Positions 57,313 to 64,000 of a stretch of DNA of 64,000 bases are shown one piece after another; position 1 is the stretch's first letter; each line of letters opens with the position of its first letter. Source of the stretch: Cyclina sinensis (taxonomy: Eukaryota; Mollusca; Bivalvia; Venerida; Veneridae); NCBI GenBank assembly GCA_012932295.1, contig JAAONU010000013.1:3952603-4016602 (forward strand), written 5' to 3'. The translations under genes and the position numbers were made by a program. Below the pieces are notes generated by a model that saw nothing but the letters and a program-made list of their open reading frames with translations, did no database searches and was not told the DNA's origin.

Positions 57313-57345
57313 ATCGAAAAGAACATTCGTTTTTATAACTTTTCA

Positions 57346-57925
57346 AGTGTTAAATGATTAGTAAAATCCAAAATACTAGTCTAGAAAATCGAAAAACAAC
57401 TGAAAATTTTCTGCACTTTCAAAAATCCGCCATGTTCACACGCATGCGCCAACACCCTTTATTGAACGCGCACAGTTATCTAATATCCTATTTACATTAA
57501 AGTAATGGTCATATGCAAAAATGCTGAGTTTAATGCTAAAAGTGTCAATATCATTTTCATTGATATAGATTCATAATTTAGTCGTATATGCAACATACGT
57601 ATTCCATTCTGTATAATTGTTCATGGTGAAAACGTTTAGAAGTTTGATTTGTGGCTGTGTTAATGCAATTATTATAGCCTTATTTTCAGACCCAATTAAA
57701 CTAAGAAATATGAATTCTGTTCTAAAATTTCTTAACAGCAACACATTTAACCAATGGCAAACTGCCTTCTTCAGCTTAAGATTTTGTATCTAAAAAATTT
57801 CATTAGTTACAAATGTAGGTCGAATGAATTTTATTTGCTAATGATGATGATAGATGATGATCAGTGAAAATAATTTCGTATGACATCAAATGAGTGATGA
57901 TGATAATGATGATGATGATGTCTCT
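57346..57925. other. No gene recognised
   Basis: AT-rich sequence between the LINE 5' end and the GGGAC minisatellite. Confidence 0.5.
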
Positions 57926-57929
57926 GCCC

Positions 57930-58560
57930 CTTCCTTAAACCTATCTGTCTGTGTCCCGTCCCTGTCCCGATCTGTCCCCAGTCCATCCCTGACCCGTCCC
58001 TTACCCGACCCTGTCCCCATTTGACCCCAATCTGTCCCTGACTTGTCCCTACCGGACCCTGTCCCCATCCGACCCCAATCTGTCCCTGACCCGTCCCTAA
58101 CCCGACCATGTCCCCATCCGACCCCAATCTGTCCCTGACCCGTCCCTACCCGACCCTGTCCCCATCCGACCCCAATCTGTCCCTGAACTGTCTCTAACCC
58201 GACCCTGTCCCCATCTGACCCCCAATCTGTCCCTGACCCGTCCCTACCCGACCCTGTCCCCATCTGACCCCCAATCTGTCCCTGACCCGTTCCTACCCGA
58301 CCCTGTCCCCATCTGACCCCCAATCTGTACCTGACCCGTCCCTGCCCCTGATCTGTTATTTGTTACTCCACAGTCTGTCCCTTGTCTTTTGTCTCTGATC
58401 CGGATATGTCCCTGTCTCGTCCATAGTCTATCCCCATTCTGTCTCTATTTTGTCCCTGTCCAGTCCCTGTCCCGTCCCGAGTCTGTCCCCATTATGTCCC
58501 TGGCCCTTCCCTCTTCCGTGCCTAGTCTGTCCCTGTTCTGTCTCTGTCTGTCCAGTTCAT
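57930..58560. repeat. 48-bp minisatellite, C-rich on plus, G-rich on minus
   Basis: Core unit 'accctgtccccatccgaccc' plus 'caatctgtccctgacccgtc', about seven copies between 57960 and 58340, then looser CTGTCCC repetition to 58560. The minus strand has dense GGG runs, so G-quadruplexes are plausible. G/T/D/W/Q-rich open frames arise because 48 is a multiple of 3. Confidence 0.9.
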
Positions 58561-58599
58561 AGAACAGGGAAAGATCCTAGGAATAAAATTAATGCTTAA

Positions 58600-59024
58600 T
58601 TATGTGTGCCACGTCCTTCCTCTTCGAGATCGCTGTTCACAATAATGTATTTAACAGAGTAAAACCTACGCTCCCTCAGCAGCTATGTGAATACACTACC
58701 GTTACTGCACACCGCTGCTTTAATAAGGGTAGATTTAAAATATTGACCTTTACAATAAACTTTTATACAACCAGTGAAAGCGCACCTATATCCCCGAAAC
58801 CGAAAAATCTTTAAACCATTTTTCATTGGTTTAAACAATCATGTAATTGCAGGTATTATAAATAGATAGGTGTTTTCTGACAATTTTGTAAACACATTTC
58901 AAATACACGTTTACGTTATTATCTTCATACAGTAATTAAACGTCTAAAAACAACCATACCATCTTTATTTTAATCTTTTTGATATGTTTACTGGTTTATT
59001 TGTGATATATATTGAAAGAACACA

Positions 59025-59063
<39 letters not shown>

Positions 59064-59280
59064 TTTTGAAAATTTAAATACATAAGTAACATGCAGACAC
59101 ACATTGACTGTTTACATTTTGGGTTGTTAAGTGTATGTATGGACGATTCGTTGTAGGCTATTCACTGATTGACTGAAAAGTAATTGTGGATGTCCCTGTC
59201 TAAAAAAAATATCGTTTTGAAAATTGAATTATAGCAAAGGTAAGAAAGTGAAACATTCGACCGATGAGCAGAATAGTAAG
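58600..59280. repeat. Dispersed repeat, copy 2 (uninterrupted)
   Basis: Matches 41870-42830 but lacks the SINE: CAGCTATGTGAATACACTAC continues straight into 'cgttactgcacacc'. It contains an (AC)n run. 'acgtccttcc' and 'aacagagt'-type strings at 58610-58665 reappear near 59340-59395, a hint of flanking direct repeats. Confidence 0.8.
59026..59061. repeat. (AC)n microsatellite
   Basis: About 17-18 uninterrupted AC units; the other copy of the host repeat lacks it. Confidence 0.95.
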
Positions 59281-59511
59281 TATAACCCACACTAGAAAAT
59301 ATAATAACTTCTACTTCCTACTATTTATTTCTGCTGAATTTCACGTCCTTCCACTTAAGGTCTTTGCTCGGAATGATATCTTTTACAGAGTCAATCGTAC
59401 ACTAGGAAATTATTCGACTTCTACTTCTAACATCAGTCGGACGTAGAGACGGACATGGGCGTACAGAAACACATATACATACACAGATCTTTAAAAGTAA
59501 ATAAGTTTATA

Positions 59512-61033
59512 TACTACTCAAAATTTGATAGAGATTACTTTTTATTTCTAAAATATCTTTTTAATGATAACCTCAAGATAACTGATTTTTTCTCATACAT
59601 GTAGTTTATTCATATGGCAAAGACAACCTGTCCAGCAGATTTTGATTGTTTACCTGTACATGGCTCGAGATGCACGAGAAAAGTGGTGCACCACGGGCAT
59701 GTTCCTTCATGTACACATCCGTTTTATTCAGACTTTGCTTGTGCATGGTAACGTTTATATCGAACCTAGCACTGGTCATAGCAAATCTACAGCAAAGACG
59801 GCGTATTGACGATGAGGAAATGAATAGGGGATAGGGATGCTTGAGACTGGGCATTCCCAACGGCACGTAGCAGGTGTCTTTGGGGTGTCCCAGAGCACCG
59901 TTGCCAGGATGTGGCGACGGTTTCAAACTTACGGGATGTCACGCATAGGCATGACGGAGGGCGTCAGAGGTCCACAACTCAGCGTGAGGACCGGTTTATT
60001 GTCGTTCAAGCTCGACATCAGCCTTTGTTACCGCTACTGCCCTCGAAAATGACTTTCAGAATGCCACTGGTGTAAGACATTCCACTCAAACCATCAGGAA
60101 CCGTCTTCAAACAGCTGACATGAGGACTAGAAGGCCGGCAATCCGAATCCCATTGACGCGAAACCACGTCCAGGCACGTCTTCAATTGGCCCGCGATCAC
60201 GCCAGGTGTAAGCTGCATGACTGGACCCCAGTGCTGTTCACTGACGAGTCTAGATTTTGTGTGGACTTCACTGATAGGCGAGTGCGAGTATCGAGATCCG
60301 CCAATGAACGTTTAGCACCGGTAAGTGTTGCTACCAATAACCGTCATGGCGGGGGCTTGGTCATGGTGTGGGCGGGCATTAGCATGCAGGGAATAACGGA
60401 CCTGCACATTGTTTAAAACGGTACATTGAGGGCTGTACGATACGCCAATGAGATCTTAGATGTGTACGTTCGCCCGTACGCTGGTGCTATAGGCCCTGAG
60501 TTTATTTTAATGGACGACAACGCCCGGTCTCACAGGGCAAGGCTCAACGACGAGTACCTGGAGGCAGCAGCCATAGAGAAAATAGACTGGCCAACAAGGT
60601 CTCCAGACCTCAATCCAATAGGGCACAACTGGAACATGCCGCAGACTGCAATTTCTGCTCGCCCAGTTCAGCCAACCACGGTCCCTGTGCTACAGCAGGC
60701 CCTTCTGGACGAGTGGGCTCGACTCCCACAACAAAGCATTCGGAGACTAATTAACAGCATGAGAAGGCAGTAAGTAATCCAAGCAAACGGACACCATACG
60801 CGATATTAAAGCAAAATTCAGGCCATAGACTTGGTTTTTTCCAAAAAGTTCCATTTCATCTCCTGTCTGTGTTATTCCAAATTCGTGCCCCTCCCACGCC
60901 TCAGCATCTGTCACGCTTCAACGGTTTACAGACGTACTCATTTTTTTGTACCAAACTGTTGTTATATGAATTCAACCTTATGTAGAAAATATACACATTC
61001 TTATAAGTGATCCCTGTCAAGTTTTGAGTAGTA
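59512..61033 (+). mobile_element. Tc1-like DNA transposon B, second copy of element A
   Basis: Ends TACTACTCAAAATTTGATAG (59512-59531) and the mirrored CTGTCAAGTTTTGAGTAGTA (61014-61033), bounded by TA. About 1522 bp, the same family as 14345-15874. Confidence 0.85.
59760..60773 (+). pseudogene. Tc1-like transposase (copy B), stop and lost catalytic Glu
   Basis: A helix-turn-helix (QRHVAGVFGVSQSTVARMW, near 59860) is preserved. The DDE domain keeps F-T-D-E-S-R-F and M-D-D-N-A-R-S-H, but the catalytic Glu codon GAG of copy A (in N-P-I-E-H) is GGG here (N-P-I-G-H). A CAA-to-TAA change gives a stop at 60414. It retains the segment deleted in copy A. Inactive. Confidence 0.85.
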
Positions 61034-61324
61034 TAATAATAAAGAAAGAATAATTGAAAAAATCGAATAATTAGAGAAACGAGTACAAAGTAAGCCAAAA
61101 TTTCCCATTTTCGACATTTTTTGTAAAAAAAATTACAAGTGTTAAAGTGTAAAAAACTGCGTTTTCCTATTAGATTCAAATGCTTATTTTGAGTTCACTT
61201 TTTAAGATTTAATTATGTTCTATACATCTTATTGTAGAAAAAATCTTGAAAACATAGCAAATATAAATAACACGAAAATATGTCCGTTTATCTGTTTAGA
61301 ATACTTAAGCAAAGTAGTTGAACT

Positions 61325-61395
61325 TTAGGCTTAGTTAGGGTAAGGGTTAGGGTTTAGTGTTTGGGTTTTAGGATTAGGGTTAGGTTAGGGATATA
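61325..61395 (+). repeat. Interstitial TTAGGG-like tract
   Basis: Degenerate copies of GTTAGGG, TTTAGGATTAGGGTTAGG and similar; a second small cluster (CTAGGGTTCAGGGTTAGGG) lies at 61818-61845. TTAGGG is the usual animal telomere repeat; these are far too short and diverged to be a chromosome end. Confidence 0.7.
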
Positions 61396-61882
61396 CCATT
61401 GTACGGTAGTTGCCCAAGCCCAAACTTGCCCATCAATTTGATTGGCTGATAATATCACATGACTTTTTTGAATTTATTTGAACTGATTGGCTAATAAAAT
61501 CACGTGGTCATTCTTATAGTGCTTTGTTTGAATTCCGCCATATTAGATTTGACTGTCAAGCAGAGAACATTTTGAGTATTAAATTTATATTTCAATTCTA
61601 TTACGTTTCTTTATAGTGTTATCTAGGGAATTAGAAAATTAGTTGGATAATTTTTTCTCAAGGTTAATATGTTTACAAATTTTTAGTGATTAATTTATGC
61701 ACAATTTGGGTTGCTGGATTAATTTTTGTGTTTGTTTTAGTTTTTAATAATAACGAAGATGTTAATGATAATGATGATGATGATGCTAATTGATTATAGT
61801 GACAACACAATACTACGGGCTAGGGTTCAGGGTTAGGGTTAGAGTAATTGTTTCACTTTTGTTGTTTCCATCTTGGATTGGG

Positions 61883-62437
61883 TCAAATTTGAAATCTTTC
61901 CCAACTTACTGATGCAATTTTATCTCTACAGACTTCTTCTCTGCTTGACGAAATATTGCCCATATGAGTCTCTGCCTGTGCTACTATTCGCCGTCGCTTG
62001 CGTGGCCGAATGTTGGGTTTAAAGGGCTATGCACCTTTAGGATCAACATAGCAATCATTTAGAATCATAACAGAACAAGGGCTTGACAGCATTTTATGTT
62101 GGTTCCTTTGATGAGATAGAATGTTCGTCTTGCAAGCAGACCTTTTAGAACAGTTTGGGCACTGCCATAGTTCCCCAAACTGCTCAGGTTTGTGCTGCCA
62201 GTGCCTACTGAATGTATTACAGGAGCTATATTAATGTTCCCAACTCTCTGGCACTGGACAGCGAGAAGGGTGATCAGGCCACAATGACTTTTCATTTGAC
62301 TCTTCTTTTTTCCTCTCTCCGTTATCTCCTATCACAGGCTTCTCAGCCCCTGTGCCACCATCATCCATTTCATCATCAGCGTCATCGAAATAATCCAGTT
62401 CTTCTTCGTATGATTCTAAGATCTCGGGTTTCATCAT
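61883..62437 (-). pseudogene. Acidic, C2H2 zinc-finger-like coding block with stops
   Basis: After a good acceptor (ACCCAATCTTCACAG) a frame starts M-M-K-P-E-I-L with an acidic stretch (F-D-D-A-D-D-E-M-D-D), reaches C-P-V-P-E-S-W-E-H, then a TAA (62233-62231). The same frame goes on with S-R-H-W-Q-H and W-Q-C-P-N-C-x12-H-x4-H, a C2H2 finger, later R-P-R-K-R-R-R-I, a nuclear-signal-like run, with further stops at 62029 and 61885. Continuity of motifs across the stops suggests a decayed gene or a piece of a repeated C2H2 family. Confidence 0.45.
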
Positions 62438-62439
62438 CT

Positions 62440-63790
62440 GTGAAGATTGGGTTAGAATAACCTTTAAGAAACGTATGAAAGCAAAGTTTTATAATAAACA
62501 CACGGTCCTTTTCTTCAAGATAATTCAGCTGTAGAATGCAAGCAGCCTTCTTTCCTGGAAGCACCAGTACTAGTACAATTTACTTCGGACAAATTTCAGA
62601 AATAAGTGAAGTTCTACCAAAATGTCTTAGTCCGGTTAAGCCAAGTTTTGTCTCCAATCGTAGAACTTAAATAGTCTAGGCTAATAAAGTGAAGAGTAAG
62701 ATCATGCCACTGAGACACATGTAGAATTCAGGCCTTAATTCTACATAATAAAACAAATGATCTTCTTCATTTTGATTGGTTAACCACACTCTGATAGAAA
62801 ATCAATGCGTTCAAACAATTGGTTCGATACAATTTACAAAGTACTGAAAATAGAATTGCATTTTTATAGTAATTCTAACGGCAATAAAGAAAGAAAGATC
62901 TGGAGCATTCTAACTCTGTCATAGAAATATACATGATTTATTAAATAACCCAATAAAAATTGTGTATTATTTTGTTTGAACTAGGAATCCTCATATTTAC
63001 AAGTCTTTATGTATATTTGTACCTTTTTATATGTTCAATCATTTTATTTTAATAAACCAACTAAATAATCTCGAGATTAAAATATACGCAACATTAAGCT
63101 AAACTACAGAATGTAGTTCATTTAGCAATAACTTTAAAGTTCAAAAGCATTATTTGAATAATTCGGAAAAAATACATAAAAATAAAAATATAATGTTGGC
63201 AATTTCCAGTACTTTTGTATAATACATAATATACAAACATTATAAAAATAGGCGTGGGAAAGACAGAAAAAAGACTGAGTAACACAGTAGCGTATATCTA
63301 CTTAAACGAAGATATTCTATGTAAAGAACATATTTTATACTTCGTATCGATATGACAAAAAAGAGAATGAAGTAATATTCACAAGTATATATAGTACTTT
63401 GGCGATGAGTCGAAATGCAATGACTCGACAGGTCGGTCTGACTCAAAGCTATCGCTCGGTCCCGTTATTTTTTCCTATATTTTCCATATAGATTAAATGC
63501 AATGAGTCGAAATTCGCTGAATCGAAAAATGCGTTGACTCGACACTTGCATTAATCCCCAACAATCAAAATCGACATAATCACCGAAGCGATCAATAATT
63601 TTCACACCTTTGATTAGCGTCTCCGTTTAACATTCACATTTTATTTGTTGTCAGTATTGACGAGTGACAAACACGGCAAATAATCGCAATTTATTTATTC
63701 TTTATTTGGCTTGGAGGTTTTTCAGATATATTATTTGTAAAACATTTATTTAAAATAAAAGTAAAAACAAACAAATATCGTTTTTATTAT
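62440..63790. other. No gene recognised
   Basis: AT-rich. Near 63400-63550 there are several 'gagtcga'/'gactcga' words but no clear unit. Nothing coding is supported. Confidence 0.5.
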
Positions 63791-63794
63791 GTTC

Positions 63795-64000
63795 GAGCAA
63801 GGGAAAACTTAAAAATCTTCTTGTGTGAAACCACAAGGCCTTGAGCCTTATGATTTGGTATATAGCACTGTTTAGTGGACCTTTACCAAGTTTGTTAAAA
63901 TTATACCCCTGAGGTCAAATTTGGCCCTGCCCTGGGTGTCAATTGATTTTACACAGGCACATTTAGGGAAAATTTTGAAAATCTTCTTGTCTGAAACCAC
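63795..64000 (+). repeat. Family D tandem array, running off the window
   Basis: 'aaaatcttcttgtgtgaaac' at 63810 and again at 63978 shows a ~168-bp unit. Between them lie 'accaagtttgttaaaattat' and 'ggccctgccctgggtgtcaa', as in 23936-26172. Confidence 0.8.

Larger units (their letters stand above)
53476..57345 (-). mobile_element. LINE C, two-ORF element, decayed and SINE-invaded
   Basis: In minus-strand order: ORF1 (57312-56290), endonuclease (56255-55300), linker before RT (55170-54725), a SINE insertion (54724-54452), a scrap that may be RT motif A (near 54448), then the C-terminal knuckle region (53994-53640). Most of the RT palm is absent, so a deletion accompanies or precedes the SINE. 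Many stops and frameshifts. Its C-terminal region resembles that of LINE A. Confidence 0.75.

Noticed and set aside
57861..58323. 145-residue glycine-rich repeat protein
   Set aside because: Unit length is a multiple of three in a minisatellite; no start context, splice signals or conserved ends.
61325..61395. Chromosome end
   Set aside because: Only a few degenerate TTAGGG-like units with ordinary sequence on both sides.

Overview
The window is animal nuclear DNA, most likely from a bivalve mollusc. The signs are GT-AG introns, a multi-exon haem peroxidase gene, tRNA-headed SINEs, several LINE and Tc1 lineages, and many dispersed arrays built from units of about 145-175 bp. Some of those arrays start with AGCTCACCTGAGC-like sequence and end GGTCATCATGGCCCTCTTGT, strings I know from bivalve genomes by memory only. 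The sequence is AT-rich, and nothing in it looks prokaryotic.

Only one intact host gene could be reconstructed. It is a secreted animal haem peroxidase on the minus strand, 51036 down to 31771. Fourteen coding exons, all with GT-AG borders and matching phases, add up to 2319 bp (772 aa plus stop). The signal peptide, the distal Q-x2-D-H site (226-230), the R-x2-E pair (330/333), the proximal His (428) and the NIQRGRDHG block are all present. The 3' splice site of the last exon sits in a perfect 29-bp direct repeat present three times, so three equivalent acceptors lie in a row and only the most downstream one keeps the frame.

Left part (1-15.9 kb): remnants of two Gypsy-like LTR retrotransposons (gag-protease at 1-1612 with its LTR at 1765-1962; RT/RNase H/integrase at 3743-5378 with its LTR at 5568-5794), three tandem-array elements (2054-3741, 5980-7680, 9795-10948), a LINE split in two by the third array, and two Tc1-like transposons with decayed DD34E transposases (12096-13631, 14345-15874). 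Middle part (15.9-31.7 kb): gene-free AT-rich DNA, a foldback element (19628-20049), a large array (23936-26172), SINE-like tRNA modules, small satellites including a CG-rich one, and a LINE with a 530-aa reverse transcriptase ORF (29174-30903). Peroxidase locus (31.7-51 kb): its introns hold further arrays, SINEs, a near-perfect inverted repeat carrying TGACGTCA- and CACGTG-type sites, and a SINE insertion whose empty site is preserved in a second copy of the host repeat at 58.7 kb. Right part (53-64 kb): a decayed two-ORF LINE (ORF1 with coiled coil, endonuclease, C-terminal knuckle) invaded by a SINE, a GGGAC-type minisatellite, a second copy of the Tc1 element found at 14.3 kb, short interstitial TTAGGG-like tracts, a broken C2H2 zinc-finger-like coding block, and the start of another array that runs off the window.

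The strongest candidate for something under-described is the shared plan of the arrays: a short hairpin at one end, often a CCGTCCGTC-rich stretch, then degenerate units close to nucleosome length. One of them (9795-10948) interrupts a LINE ORF, and removing it puts the two halves back in one frame, so it moved as a unit. Similar elements with tandem cores (oyster 'pearl', Helentron-associated elements) are known from memory; membership here is inference.
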